NCBI GenBank assembly: GCA_964291305.2
Contig: OZ219783.1
Coordinates: forward strand, 868,001 to 932,000
Source: VXNF01 sp964291305
GTDB lineage: Bacteria; Actinomycetota; Acidimicrobiia; Acidimicrobiales; CATQHL01
Length of the DNA: 64,000 nucleotides
Reading direction: 5' to 3'
Below the pieces are notes generated by a model that searched no databases, was not told the DNA's origin, and worked only from the letters and a program-made list of their open reading frames with translations. How positions within the stretch are numbered: the first letter of the stretch is position 1; the number at the start of each line of letters is the position of its first letter. A program made the position numbers and the translations under genes. Shown here in pieces: positions 7,811-17,207 of the stretch.

Positions 7811-8905
7811 CGAATTGAGGTTGTGCCTCTTGTTGTGCCGCTGGCGCGGACATTCCATGGCTCCAACTACTCAATGTCCGAGCGGGCGACTCTTATTACC
7901 CGCGTATATACCGATGAGGGCATCGTGGGTGAGATCTACAACGGCGACGAAGTGCACACCCAGCACGAGATCGCGCGAATCATCACCGAGGAGCTGCAGC
8001 CGCGGCTGCTGGGACTAGACCCGCTGCTGGTGGAGCGCTGTTGGCAGGCCATGGAGCCGCTCACCTTTGACATTCTGCGAGATCGCAAGCTGGTCATCAT
8101 GGCCATGGCATGTGTGGACAGTGCCCTTTGGGACGTGGTGGGCAAGGCGGCCAACATGCCCCTATACCGGCTCTGGGGTGGCTACCGGGATGCCATGCCG
8201 ATAGTGGCTATCGGCGGCTACCACGACAACTCTGAGGCGGAGTTAGTAGCCGAGATGGAGTACTACCGAGACATCGGCCTGGCTGGCTGCAAGACCAAAG
8301 TGGGGGGCCAGGCCCCGGAGCTAGACGCTCGCCGTTTCCAGGTGATGCAGGATGGCGGGGGCGAAGGATTTGTGCTCATGGCCGATGCCAACGGCGGCTA
8401 CAGCGTTACTGATGCCGTGCGTTTCGTGCGGCTCGTGGGTGCCGAGAGCCTGCGCTGGTTCGAGGAGCCGGTGCGCTGGTTCAACGATGTCCGAGGCATG
8501 CGCGACGTTCGTTACATGACCGGTGTGCCGGTGGCGGCCGGTCAGAGCGAGATATCACGTAAGGGAGCGGGCGAACTAATGGCGGCGGGCGCCGTAGACG
8601 TGTGCAACTTCGACGCTTCCTGGAGCGGCGGGCCGACCGAGTGGCGCCGTGTCGCCGCCATGGCCGCTGTCTACGGCGTCGAGGTGGGCCATCACGAGGA
8701 GCCGCAGATTTCTGCCCACTTGCTGGCCTCCACCCCCCATGGCACCTACGTAGAGTGCTTCCACCCCGATCGGGATCCGCTGTTTTGGAACTTGATTGCT
8801 AATCGGCCGGAGATTCGCAACGGCATGTACCCCGTGCCGCAGGGACCTGGCTGGGGTATCGAGTTAGACACCGACTACATCCAGCACTACCGCGCCGACC
8901 GCTAG
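7799..8905 (+). CDS. Enolase-superfamily (mandelate racemase type) dehydratase/racemase
   Basis: 368 residues. A TTG at 7793 is possible, but the ATG at 7799 begins the conserved MKIDRIEVV. Catalytic features: KTK (165-167) as the K-x-K motif, metal ligands Asp196 (MADANGG), Glu222 (WFEEP) and Glu251 (AGQSE), and the His298/His299 pair in VGHHEEP. This is a complete active-site set for the family. Distinct from the dehydratase at 1-920. Follows the lipoyl-domain gene by 133 bp containing start-duplicating repeats; convergent with the mutarotase-like gene, with a perfect hairpin over its stop codon. Confidence 0.87.
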   Translation: MKIDRIEVVPLVVPLARTFHGSNYSMSERATLITRVYTDEGIVGEIYNGDEVHTQHEIARIITEELQPRLLGLDPLLVERCWQAMEPLTFDILRDRKLVIMAMACVDSALWDVVGKAANMPLYRLWGGYRDAMPIVAIGGYHDNSEAELVAEMEYYRDIGLAGCKTKVGGQAPELDARRFQVMQDGGGEGFVLMADANGGYSVTDAVRFVRLVGAESLRWFEEPVRWFNDVRGMRDVRYMTGVPVAAGQSEISRKGAGELMAAGAVDVCNFDASWSGGPTEWRRVAAMAAVYGVEVGHHEEPQISAHLLASTPHGTYVECFHPDRDPLFWNLIANRPEIRNGMYPVPQGPGWGIELDTDYIQHYRADR

Positions 8906-8921
8906 CCGTGTGACGGCTAGC
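8901..8921. terminator. Perfect hairpin over stop codon, likely terminator
   Basis: GCTAGCCGT (8901-8909), loop GTG, ACGGCTAGC (8913-8921): a nine-base perfect stem including the TAG stop of the preceding gene. No T-run follows on either strand, so it may be a factor-assisted or bidirectional terminator between convergent genes. Confidence 0.5.
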
Positions 8922-8975
8922 AGCGTTGAGGTCAGAAGGTCAAGGTCAGTTAGTCTCCGTCGAGGTCATTCGACT

Positions 8976-9290
8976 TCAGTCCAGGTGCCAGACCTCCTTG
9001 GCTTCGTAGAGGTTGCCGTCTGAGTCGGTGAGGTTGACGATGACCTCTTCGAACCACTTGGCCCAGCGGGTGTTTACCTCGGAGCCGGCGATGTTGGCGA
9101 AGGCGGTGTCCTTGTCAGGGTGGCACTCCACGTAGGCGATGACTTGGGTGCCCCGGCGGAACAGCGTGTAGTTCTTTAGCCCAGAATCCTGGATCAACTC
9201 CACTAGTTCGGGCCAGATCTCGTCGTGGCGACGTTTGTATTCGTCCTCCATGCCCTCGTAGATCTCAAAGGTGAAACAGAACCGCTCCAT
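8976..9290 (-). CDS. L-rhamnose mutarotase-like protein (RhaM family)
   Basis: 104 residues. The frame opens at 9350, but the ATG at 9290 has GGGAGG directly upstream and gives the family length. His22 (RRHDEIWPEL) corresponds to the catalytic His of RhaM; the NYTLFRRG and WAKWFEEV segments match conserved aromatic/polar positions. Such proteins interconvert alpha and beta anomers of L-rhamnose or related deoxysugars. Its presence is the best single pointer to a 6-deoxyhexose (rhamnose or fucose) as substrate of this cluster. Convergent with the dehydratase gene. Confidence 0.85.
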   Translation of the reverse strand: MERFCFTFEIYEGMEDEYKRRHDEIWPELVELIQDSGLKNYTLFRRGTQVIAYVECHPDKDTAFANIAGSEVNTRWAKWFEEVIVNLTDSDGNLYEAKEVWHLD

Positions 9291-9559
9291 TGGTCCTCCC
9301 AGGTTGGTGGTTGCGGGTGCGCGCCGTTGGCGCGGCCGCGACGCTAACACCGGCCCGCACCGCGCTGTCTACCTGACCTGTCTGTCTGGTCTGTCTACCT
9401 GATCAATTTGGTGACTTCGGTTTGGTGACGATGCCGCGGCCATCTATGCTCTGGCGGCGATCACAAAGATGTGACGTTACGGCGTGGGTTTGAGGGGGCC
9501 TGTTTGTGGGCCTTTCGGCGCGCCAGATTCGAGATAACTCTGGAGAGGGAGATCAACAC

Positions 9560-10804
9560 ATGAGAGCATTTCGACGACTGCTGGCACTGGCCTTAGTGCT
9601 GGCTCTCGTAGCTTCGGCTTGCGCTGACGACAGCGACGACTCTGCCGCGCAGCAGCAGCTTGCAGCTGCACAGGCCGAAGCCGCGGCTGCGCAGGCTGAA
9701 GCGGAAGCCGCCCGGCAGGAGGCTGCGCAGGCTGAAGCCGAGGCTGAAGCTGCACAGGCTGAAGCCGCGGCCGCCCGCGCCGAGGCTGAGGCCGCGGCCA
9801 GTGGTGACGCAGAATCGCAGGCTGAGGCTGAGGCCGCTCGCGCTGAGGCTGAGGCCGCCCGAACCGCTGCTGAGAGGGCCGAAGACGAGGCTGAGGCTGC
9901 CCGAGCGGCCGCCGCAGCTGCCGAGCGGCCTTCCTACAAGGTTGGCTACATCTCTCTGGGCGATTCGGTTCCGTTCGTGAAGCTGGTCTCCGATGGCATC
10001 AAGGAAGAGGCCGAGCGCCAGAACGTGGAGTTGTTGTTCTGCGACTCCGAGATCGACGCTGGCAAGGCGTTGGAATGCGCCCAGAACTTCAACGTTCAGG
10101 GCGTCGAAGGTCTGCTGAACTTCCAGGTCTTCGAAGACTCCTCACCGGAGATCTGCGCCGCGCTGCCCGAGGGCATCCCTGTAATCGCCATCGACATCGT
10201 CCAGCCGCCGTGTCAGCTCTCCTTCATGGGTGCCAACAACCGCTATGCCGGATATCTCGGCGGTAGCGCCCTAGGTGCGTACTTCAAGGAGAACTTCGAC
10301 TGCGAGTACACGGCTTACGTTTCCCTAGAGTCCACCGCCGCTGGCTCGGCCAACACCGACCGCATGGGCGGCTACCGGGACGGCTTCTCGGAGCACTGCC
10401 CGATTATCAACGAGCGCGTCATGGACGGCGCCGACCGCACCGACCCGGCTCTGGAACAGTTGACCGACCTGCTGCCGGCGCTGCCCGGTGAGCGCATCGC
10501 TGTAGTGGCCATCAACGAGGACGGCATCATCGGTGCCATCGCCGCCGCCCGCACGCTGGGACGTGAGACCGACCTCTACTACTCCGGCCAGGGCACCGAT
10601 CCAAGCATCTGGTGTGACGTGAAGAACAACCCCAACTACATTGCCTCGGTGGCCTACTTCCCCGAGCGGTACGGCACGATCCTGCTCCCGGCGATTATCA
10701 ACGCCATTGAGGGCAACAGCATTGCCGGTCAGTTGTTTACACCGCACCAGCAGATCACCTCGGAGAACATCGACGAGTACTACGAGGTAACCGGCTGCGG
10801 TTAG
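9560..10804 (+). CDS. Sugar ABC transporter substrate-binding lipoprotein with Ala/Glu coiled-coil stalk
   Basis: 414 residues; ATG at 9560 preceded by GGAGAGGGAG. Signal peptide with a run of Leu/Ala/Val and a lipobox-like ASAC (Cys21). Residues about 28-121 are almost only Ala, Glu, Gln and Arg in heptad-like order: a long predicted coiled coil between lipid anchor and domain. From about 122 a periplasmic-binding-protein type 1 domain starts (YKVGYISLGDSVPF, later GANNRYAGYLGG, AINEDGIIGAIAA). First gene of the importer, followed by ATPase and permease. The stalk is not standard for this family. Confidence 0.9.
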   Translation: MRAFRRLLALALVLALVASACADDSDDSAAQQQLAAAQAEAAAAQAEAEAARQEAAQAEAEAEAAQAEAAAARAEAEAAASGDAESQAEAEAARAEAEAARTAAERAEDEAEAARAAAAAAERPSYKVGYISLGDSVPFVKLVSDGIKEEAERQNVELLFCDSEIDAGKALECAQNFNVQGVEGLLNFQVFEDSSPEICAALPEGIPVIAIDIVQPPCQLSFMGANNRYAGYLGGSALGAYFKENFDCEYTAYVSLESTAAGSANTDRMGGYRDGFSEHCPIINERVMDGADRTDPALEQLTDLLPALPGERIAVVAINEDGIIGAIAAARTLGRETDLYYSGQGTDPSIWCDVKNNPNYIASVAYFPERYGTILLPAIINAIEGNSIAGQLFTPHQQITSENIDEYYEVTGCG

Positions 10805-10878
10805 TCGACGAATCGTTGGCCAATAGTTAGCTAATCATTAGCTGACTAAAGCGATAGCGCCGCGAGCGATCTGACCGG

Positions 10879-12387
10879 ATGACTACATCTCCGGAACCGA
10901 TCCTCGCGGCGCGCGGCGTACGTAAGTCCTTTGGCGGCGTCGAGGTCCTACATGGTGTGGACCTTGAAGCCGCCGGAGGGTCCGTTTTAGCGCTGCTGGG
11001 CGAGAACGGTGCCGGTAAGTCCACTCTGGTCAAGATCGCTTCGGGCGTCTACACCCCAGACGCCGGGACTATCCGTATAGGCGGTAGCGAGTACTCCAGC
11101 CTGAGTTCGCGGGAGGCCCGCGAACTAGGTATCGCCATCATCTCTCAGGAGTTCCAAGACGCTGCCACGCTGTCGGTGGCGGAGAACATCTCCATGGGCA
11201 GTCTGCCTGCCTCGCGCGGCTTCGTCCGCTGGGGAGAGGTGCGGCGCCGGGCTGTGCAGATCCTGGAGGCGCTGGCGGTTGACATAGACCCTGACAGGAT
11301 GGTTGGCGATTTGCGGCTCGGCGAGCGTCAAATCATCGAGATCGCCCGGGCGCTGAGCCGCGCGGCGAAGGTGCTGATCTTGGACGAGCCGACGGCGGCT
11401 CTCAGCTTCCACGAGGCCGAAGTGCTGTTTGATTTCGTGCGACGCTTACGCTCTGAGGGAGTCGCGATTGTCTATATCACCCATCGTCTAGATGAGGTAG
11501 AGCGCATCTCCGACCGAGTCCAGGTGCTGCGTGATGGCTCCACCGCGCTTGAGGCACCTACTAGCGAGGTGGACCGCCGGGCGATGGTGGAGGCCATGAT
11601 CGGTCGACGAGCCAGCGAGTTGGGGCGCCCTCAGCCGGTTGCTGACGGCGCCGACGATGAGCCTCTGCTGCAATGGTCGGGCGCCGGCTCGCTGAACTAC
11701 TTCGACGATGTAAACCTCACGGTAGGCCCGCGCGAGGTGGTAGCCCTATACGGCAAGATCGGGTCGGGGGCCAGCGAGGTTGCCGAGACAGCGTTTGGCC
11801 TGCGGGAAATCGACCGCGGCGCTCTGCGCATTGGGAAGAATGACAGCGAAGCGCCAGCTAGTCCCATCGGGGCGGTGAATACTGGTGTCGGCTACCTGCC
11901 TGCTGAGCGCAAGACCGCCGGGGGTTTCATGGTTCGCTCGGTGGCCGAGAACGTGGCCGTGGCCTCTTGGAATCGCCTCGCCAGCTACGGGTTTTGGATC
12001 ACCAAGGCCACCGAGGCCGAGGCTTACCAACGCTGGCACGAGAAGCTCTCGATTCGCTCGCGCAATGACCCCCGACAGATCATGGGCACCCTGTCCGGCG
12101 GCAACCAGCAGAAAGTGCTGCTAGCTCGCTGGCTGGAGAACGAATCTGACGTGTTGGTGCTAGTAGAGCCCACCCGTGGGGTTGACGTGGGTGCCCGGGA
12201 GGACATCTACGGCGCGCTGCGGGAGTTGGCCGCTAGTGGTGTGGGTGTCTTGGTCGTGACCTCGGACTACGAGGAGGCCTTCCAGATAGCCGACCGGGTT
12301 TACGTAATGACTAAGGGTGCCATCGTGGCTGAACTGCAGGGTGACGAGATCAACACCGGCGCCCTATTGGAGCTTGCTGGTGGCTGA
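10879..12387 (+). CDS. Ribose/galactose-type ABC transporter ATPase (two NBDs)
   Basis: 502 residues with two ATP-binding halves as in RbsA/MglA. First half: Walker A GENGAGKST (41-49), signature LRLGERQIIEIARALSR, Walker B LILDEPTAAL. Second half: degenerate Walker A (GKIGSGAS) and LSGGNQQKVLLARWL plus VEPTRGVDVGA, the usual asymmetry of this subfamily. Couples ATP hydrolysis to uptake through the permease encoded next. ATG at 10879, 74 bp after the binding-protein stop. Confidence 0.93.
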   Translation: MTTSPEPILAARGVRKSFGGVEVLHGVDLEAAGGSVLALLGENGAGKSTLVKIASGVYTPDAGTIRIGGSEYSSLSSREARELGIAIISQEFQDAATLSVAENISMGSLPASRGFVRWGEVRRRAVQILEALAVDIDPDRMVGDLRLGERQIIEIARALSRAAKVLILDEPTAALSFHEAEVLFDFVRRLRSEGVAIVYITHRLDEVERISDRVQVLRDGSTALEAPTSEVDRRAMVEAMIGRRASELGRPQPVADGADDEPLLQWSGAGSLNYFDDVNLTVGPREVVALYGKIGSGASEVAETAFGLREIDRGALRIGKNDSEAPASPIGAVNTGVGYLPAERKTAGGFMVRSVAENVAVASWNRLASYGFWITKATEAEAYQRWHEKLSIRSRNDPRQIMGTLSGGNQQKVLLARWLENESDVLVLVEPTRGVDVGAREDIYGALRELAASGVGVLVVTSDYEEAFQIADRVYVMTKGAIVAELQGDEINTGALLELAGG

Positions 12388-12459
12388 CTTAGCCGCCTGA
12401 CAGATCGCCAAACCGATCGCCTAACAAATATCACCTAAACAAATACTGCCGGAGGAATT

Positions 12460-13605
12460 GTGGTTGAGGACAACTGGAATGGGGAGGATCGAAGCGCCCC
12501 CAAAGGGCCGGCCGAGCCGACCGAGGGATCGGGCGAACGCTCGCTGCCGACGACCGCTGACGTATTAGGGCGAGGGAGGCAAGAAAGTCCCCAGCAGGCG
12601 GCCGGGCGGGTAGCGCGGATCATGAAAACTCGCCCGAAGCTCGGGAACATTCAGGAATCCCTAGCGCTCATCCTGGTGTTGGCGGGCCTGGTCATCTTCT
12701 TCGCCATCAAGTCGGAGTTCTTCTTCACCTACGACAACATCATCAACATCCTGCAGACGATGGCCCCCATTGGGATCATCGCCATGCCGGCCACCTTGTT
12801 GCTTGTGGCGGGCCAGGTGGATCTCTCGGTGGGTTCGGGGGCAGGCATCGTCGGGATGATGGCCGCCATTTCCCAGACGGCTACCGACTCCACCATCACT
12901 ACCTACGGGTTAGGCCTCGGAGTTGCCGAGGCGCTGCTCATTGCCATCGCCACGATGTTTGTCGTTGGTGGCCTCAACAGCTTCTTCGTCACCGGCCTGG
13001 GACTCAACTCGATCATCACGACGCTGGGCACGTTGGCGGTCTGGCGCGGCCTCACCAAGGTGCTGGGCGAGGGCCAGACAGTGCGCATGAACGATTTTGG
13101 TGCCCTAGGTAGTGCCCGGCCGGTGGCCAACATCCCACTAGGGGTGTTCATCTTCGCCGGTGTCGTGCTTTTGTTTGTGGTGATTCTGCGCTACACGGTC
13201 TACGGCAGAGCGCTCTACGCCATCGGCGCCAGCCCCGAGGCGGCTCGCCTGGCTGGTATCCGAGTGCGCCGCTACATCACCTACGGTTTCATCCTTTCGG
13301 GTTTGATGATTGGGCTAGCGGGCCTCATCCGGCTGTCGCAGGTTGGATCACAGTCCATCAACACCGGCTTGGGTTGGGAGTTGCAGGTGCTAACTGCCGT
13401 GATCCTGGGTGGGGCCAGCCTCTCTGGCGGCAGCGGCACCGTTCTCGGCACGGTTTTGGCTCTGTTCGTTATTGGCGTGCTGCGCAACGGTCTCATTCAG
13501 CTAAACGTGCAGACGTTCTGGATCGAGGTTGCCCAGGGCGCGCTGCTGCTCGGAGCGGTGACCGTTGACCGGATCCGCATCCGTCTAGCCAGCGCTGACA
13601 CCTGA
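12460..13605 (+). CDS. Ribose-type ABC transporter permease
   Basis: 381 residues, GTG start with GGAGG upstream. Hydrophobic segments from about residue 67 onward and the family signature LGGASLSGGSGTVLGT near the C-terminus identify a BPD_transp_2 permease (RbsC/AraH type). The first ~55 residues are hydrophilic, rich in Glu, Gly and Pro, and precede the first membrane span; RbsC-type permeases usually have a shorter tail. Third gene of the importer operon. Confidence 0.92.
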   Translation: MVEDNWNGEDRSAPKGPAEPTEGSGERSLPTTADVLGRGRQESPQQAAGRVARIMKTRPKLGNIQESLALILVLAGLVIFFAIKSEFFFTYDNIINILQTMAPIGIIAMPATLLLVAGQVDLSVGSGAGIVGMMAAISQTATDSTITTYGLGLGVAEALLIAIATMFVVGGLNSFFVTGLGLNSIITTLGTLAVWRGLTKVLGEGQTVRMNDFGALGSARPVANIPLGVFIFAGVVLLFVVILRYTVYGRALYAIGASPEAARLAGIRVRRYITYGFILSGLMIGLAGLIRLSQVGSQSINTGLGWELQVLTAVILGGASLSGGSGTVLGTVLALFVIGVLRNGLIQLNVQTFWIEVAQGALLLGAVTVDRIRIRLASADT

Positions 13606-13679
13606 CCCTGAAACCCGACCTTTGGCCTCAGTGGTGGCACTAGCGGCAGTCGTGGCAGCCTTGTGTTGCCCCGTGGTTT

Positions 13680-13715
13680 GAAGCTCACATAGCTCATGAA
13701 GTTCACATAGCTCAT
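13680..13715. repeat. 18-bp tandem repeat before amidohydrolase start
   Basis: GAAGCTCACATAGCTCAT at 13680-13697 and again, with one mismatch, at 13698-13715, immediately before the GGAGGAGG ribosome site. Confidence 0.8.
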
Positions 13716-13730
13716 ATGGAGGAGGTTCTT

Positions 13731-14618
13731 ATGAGCACCGATCTGGCCTTCGTCGACTCTCACATCCACTTCTGGGATCGCCCGCACCCCACGCTGGAGT
13801 GGGTCTGGCTGGACGACGACTTCATCCACCCGCAGCTGGGCGAGATCCGGCCGCTGAAGCAGCTGAAGCGGTATACCCCCGAGGAGTACCTCGCCGACAT
13901 CGAGGGTTGCGGGGTGACCAAGGCGGTACACGTGCAGGCCGCCATCGGTACGGCTGACCCGGTGGAGGAGACCCGCTGGCTTTCGCAGATGGCTGAGGCC
14001 ACCGGCTGGCCCCACGGCATTACCGGCGACGCCCGCATGCAGAGTCCCGATGTGGAGGAGACCATCGCGCGCCACTGCGAGTACCCGCTAATGCGGGGCC
14101 TGCGGGACTTCGCCCAGGGCGACTACCTGGTGGACCCCGACTTTCACCGGGGTTACGCCCTGCTAGAGAAGTACAACCTGGTCTACGACCTGGACTGCAC
14201 CTGGGAGAACATGGGCAAGGCCGGTGCCTTAGCCAAGAAGTATCCCAACATCGTCATGATTCTCGACCACTCCGGGTTCCCTCAGGCCATCGACGACGAG
14301 TACTTCGCCAACTGGCGGGTCGGCATGGGTGCCATCGCTGAGGCAGAGAACTGCGTCATCAAGATCTCTGGACTAGGCATGGGCCACCAGATGGCCGGCA
14401 CCAACTGGACCACCGAATCCATCGGCCGCTGGGTGCTGGGCTGCATAGAGGCCTTTGGCGTTGAGCGCTCGTTCTTCGGCACCAACTGGCCGGTAGACAG
14501 CATGTACTCCAGCTACGCCGCGGTGGTTGAGGCCTACCGGGAGATCATCTCGGACTTCAGCCGGGACGAGCAAGAAGCGCTGCTCTCCAAGAACGCAGAA
14601 CGGGTCTACCGCATCTGA
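13731..14618 (+). CDS. Amidohydrolase-2 family lactonase-like enzyme
   Basis: 295 residues. A frame opens at 13716, but its first codons are the GGAGGAGG ribosome site, so the ATG at 13731 is the start. HIH metal motif at 11-13 (DSHIHFWD), MILDHSGFP in the middle and FFGTNWPVDS near the C-terminus (the family's G[ST]DWP position, here with Asn). PF04909-type members include L-fuconolactonase and L-rhamnonolactonase, which fits between sugar dehydrogenase and dehydratase steps. Its 3' end overlaps that of the convergent hydroxylase by 13 bp. Confidence 0.85.
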   Translation: MSTDLAFVDSHIHFWDRPHPTLEWVWLDDDFIHPQLGEIRPLKQLKRYTPEEYLADIEGCGVTKAVHVQAAIGTADPVEETRWLSQMAEATGWPHGITGDARMQSPDVEETIARHCEYPLMRGLRDFAQGDYLVDPDFHRGYALLEKYNLVYDLDCTWENMGKAGALAKKYPNIVMILDHSGFPQAIDDEYFANWRVGMGAIAEAENCVIKISGLGMGHQMAGTNWTTESIGRWVLGCIEAFGVERSFFGTNWPVDSMYSSYAAVVEAYREIISDFSRDEQEALLSKNAERVYRI

Positions 14619-15574
14619 GATTTACTCCGCTCTGGTGGGCCAGCGCGGAAGGTGCCGAACCACTTGTCGAGGGGGATGGTGTTCTCGCCGTAGTTGCCTT
14701 CGAAGTACCGGTGGTGCAGCCAGTGGAAGTAGTCGCCCACTGGCAGCTTCCCTTTTACCGTCTTCCCGTGGAACCCAGTGTGGCCATGCGCTGGGGCTAG
14801 CGCCGTCTCGAAGATGTTGAACATCATGTGAACTGGGTGCGAGGCCACCAAGAAATGTATGACCACCGAACTCAGGTAGATGAGGTGCTCGATGGGATGC
14901 ATGGCCATGCCCGACCACGGCCCCGGGTTGGTGTTCTTGTGGTGGAGGTAGTGGGCGCCCCGGTAAAGCGGCGGCCAGTGCAGCATCCGATGGGTGAAGT
15001 AGAAGTGAATCTTGCGGAAAAACACCACCACCGGGAAGAGCAAGACAAAGAGCACCGGGTTATCTGACCAGCCCAGGTACGGCACCCACCCATGGGCGTA
15101 ACCGTAGAGAAATAAAACCTCCCAGGCGGTCCAGATGGTTACCCCGCTGACGCAACTCCAAAAGACGTTGTCGCGAACTTGGGACTTGAAGAGGAACGTG
15201 CGGCGGCCTAGAGAGGGCCAGCGCGGGTCGTGCTTGAGGTCGGTGCCTTGCAGCCGCAGCGTGTACAACACCAGGTGTAGGCCGCCGGCGATGAGCCAGA
15301 TGAACGCCAGGTTCCGCACGAAGATCGTGGCGATCCAGCTGAACTCCAGGTTGCGGGCCTGTTGCAGATCCGGCGACAGCCAATACCACGAGCCGATAGC
15401 CAGGCCCAGCCAGATAGCCCGCCACGGCCAGAGGAAACCACCCCAGGAGAATAGGTACTTGAAGAGCGCCTTGGGCTGGGGCGGCCAGACGAAGATAGGC
15501 GCGAAATGGATTGGTTCTTCCGGTATCCAGTCACGGCGGCGCCGCTGAGGTGCAGCGCTCTTGACATCTGTCAT
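14606..15574 (-). CDS. Sterol desaturase / fatty-acid hydroxylase superfamily membrane protein
   Basis: 322 residues if started at the ATG at 15574 (MTDVKSAAPQ); the frame extends to 15703 but that part looks non-coding. Several hydrophobic spans plus the diiron histidine boxes HRMLH, HYLHH and HWLHHRYFE define the superfamily. Acts on a membrane lipid as an oxygen-dependent hydroxylase or desaturase. No obvious link to the sugar genes; it sits head-to-tail after the isomerase-like gene with 76 bp between. Overlaps the convergent amidohydrolase by 13 bp. Confidence 0.88.
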   Translation of the reverse strand: MTDVKSAAPQRRRRDWIPEEPIHFAPIFVWPPQPKALFKYLFSWGGFLWPWRAIWLGLAIGSWYWLSPDLQQARNLEFSWIATIFVRNLAFIWLIAGGLHLVLYTLRLQGTDLKHDPRWPSLGRRTFLFKSQVRDNVFWSCVSGVTIWTAWEVLFLYGYAHGWVPYLGWSDNPVLFVLLFPVVVFFRKIHFYFTHRMLHWPPLYRGAHYLHHKNTNPGPWSGMAMHPIEHLIYLSSVVIHFLVASHPVHMMFNIFETALAPAHGHTGFHGKTVKGKLPVGDYFHWLHHRYFEGNYGENTIPLDKWFGTFRAGPPERSKSQMR

Positions 15575-15650
15575 GAGGTCATTATTGCCCCTAAGTCCTC
15601 CATGATCTAGTAGGCGTTCGGGAAAGGGGCTGGCGCTGGGTTGGGGAAGC

Positions 15651-17207
15651 TTAGGCAACCTGGACGCTGCCGACGCCGAGGTAGCGGGCAACCGTGGCCA
15701 CATCGACGGCGAGATGTCCGGGGCTGCAGCAGCTGTGGTGGTTTACGCCGGCGGCCGCCCAGGCGCGCCAAGACTCGGCAACTCCAGCGTCGCCGGCGAA
15801 GCGGAACACGCCGCCGACGGTGGGGCTTTGAGGCAAGTAGCGTTCGGTGATGGCTCCCTCGGCCACGATGAAGCGATAGCCGCTGGGCTCGTCGGCGTGT
15901 GGAGTGAAGCCGATTAGTGAGGCCGGCCCCGGCGGCAACTCGAACCACATGCAAGCGCCGGTCAGAGGGTCGGCGGCATACCACGGGTTGGGCTGCAAGC
16001 GGGGGCGGTGCCCCGGGGGGCACCAGTGGAGGTCGTGCTCGCCGGAGTTGGCGATTGCTACCTCTTCGGTGTCGAAGTCAATGACTTCCACCTCGTGGTA
16101 CAGCGCGGCGCCGCCTAGCTGCTTGCCGACGAGCATGGCGACCGCGGTGAGTACGTCGCCGGCGCAAGTCCAGGGGATGCCACGGGAGGTCTCCCGGCCT
16201 AGCCCGTAGCAGGGGGTTACGCCCACTTCGCTGCCGAAGCGGAGTTCGGGGACGTGGCAGTTCATAGCCCCGGCGGCAAGGCCCAACTCCTCGTCGAGCG
16301 TCTCTAGGGCAGCGGCAGCGGCCAGCGAGCGTCGCCCGGCAGTGTCCCATTTCACGGCCACCTCGGCGGTCGCCTCTGCCTCGGCTCGCAGGCGCTCGAC
16401 ATCCGCCGAGTTCACCGCACGCCAGCGGCGGCTCAGCTCGGCCGGCGGGACGTCCACTAGACAGATGCCGGTGGCGCCTCGCAGGGCTTCGGGTTCGGTG
16501 TCGACGCACACATAGCCCTCCGGGGGCTGGCCCACCCGGCCGATCCGAGCCTGGCGGAGGTTGCTAGCCACCGCTGCTAGCCGCACGGCGTGGCGTAACC
16601 GGGCGTGGCACTCGTCGTCCTCGAGCGCTCCTACCACGATCTCGTGAGGTCGTCCCACCCGGGCGAGCATGTTGGTGAGCTGTGGTGTGCCGACCGCGGT
16701 TCCCGCCGAGGTGATGTCGGAGGCGTCAAATTCTGCCCGGATGTTGCGCGAGCGCTGCACCGCCCATATCACGACCGGCGTGTTGGCAAAGCGGTCCAGG
16801 AACGCCAGTGAGTGCGTTGGGGGTGCCGCCATGCAGATCATCACGACGATCACATCTAGGTTCTGGGGATCTGAGTTCTGGGGGTCTGAGTTCTGGGGGT
16901 CTGGGTTCTGGGTGTCTCTGTCCCCAGTAATGCTCTCTGCCAGTGCGGTTGCCCCCTCGGGCGAGTCCAGCAGACCAGTGCAGATCACGTTGATCGTGCC
17001 CCTGGGGTTCATCTTGTTCAGGGTGTCCATCTTGTCTAGGTCGTCTAGGTCTTCCCTGGCACCACTGGAGTTCTGCAAAAAGCTGACCGCGTCTGTCAGC
17101 AACCTCTGACGATCCTCACGCAGGGCTGAGCCCCCGGCGCTGGCCTCCCAGAACGTCCAATAGGGCGAAACGGCCGCAACGCGCACCGGCGCAATAGCGT
17201 TGGTCAT
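15651..17207 (-). CDS. L-arabinose/L-fucose isomerase-like sugar isomerase
   Basis: 518 residues, ATG at 17207 with AGGAAG upstream. Blocks EVGVTPCYGLGRE, IPWTCAGDVLTAVAM and YHEVEVIDFDTEEVAIANSGEHD resemble the C-terminal metal-site region of the AraA/FucI-like isomerases, with Glu and His residues likely to bind Mn. Residues about 94-120 hold a NSDPQ repeat (four 15-bp units) and about 55-66 a DLDDLDKMDTLNKM run; both look like insertions in loops. Likely an aldose-ketose isomerase or a relative of unknown substrate. A candidate TetR-type operator lies about 335 bp upstream. Confidence 0.75.
   Translation of the reverse strand: MTNAIAPVRVAAVSPYWTFWEASAGGSALREDRQRLLTDAVSFLQNSSGAREDLDDLDKMDTLNKMNPRGTINVICTGLLDSPEGATALAESITGDRDTQNPDPQNSDPQNSDPQNLDVIVVMICMAAPPTHSLAFLDRFANTPVVIWAVQRSRNIRAEFDASDITSAGTAVGTPQLTNMLARVGRPHEIVVGALEDDECHARLRHAVRLAAVASNLRQARIGRVGQPPEGYVCVDTEPEALRGATGICLVDVPPAELSRRWRAVNSADVERLRAEAEATAEVAVKWDTAGRRSLAAAAALETLDEELGLAAGAMNCHVPELRFGSEVGVTPCYGLGRETSRGIPWTCAGDVLTAVAMLVGKQLGGAALYHEVEVIDFDTEEVAIANSGEHDLHWCPPGHRPRLQPNPWYAADPLTGACMWFELPPGPASLIGFTPHADEPSGYRFIVAEGAITERYLPQSPTVGGVFRFAGDAGVAESWRAWAAAGVNHHSCCSPGHLAVDVATVARYLGVGSVQVA
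16860..16919. repeat. 15-bp tandem repeat x4 inside isomerase-like gene
   Basis: Four 15-bp units of GTTCTGGGGGTCTGA type at 16860, 16875, 16890 and 16905, in frame, encoding a PQNSD repeat. Compare the array at 3601-3645. Confidence 0.9.

Noticed and set aside
15575..15703. N-terminal extension of the hydroxylase frame
   Set aside because: Sequence before MTDVK is Pro/Arg-rich, overlaps the isomerase gene end and has no membrane or domain character.
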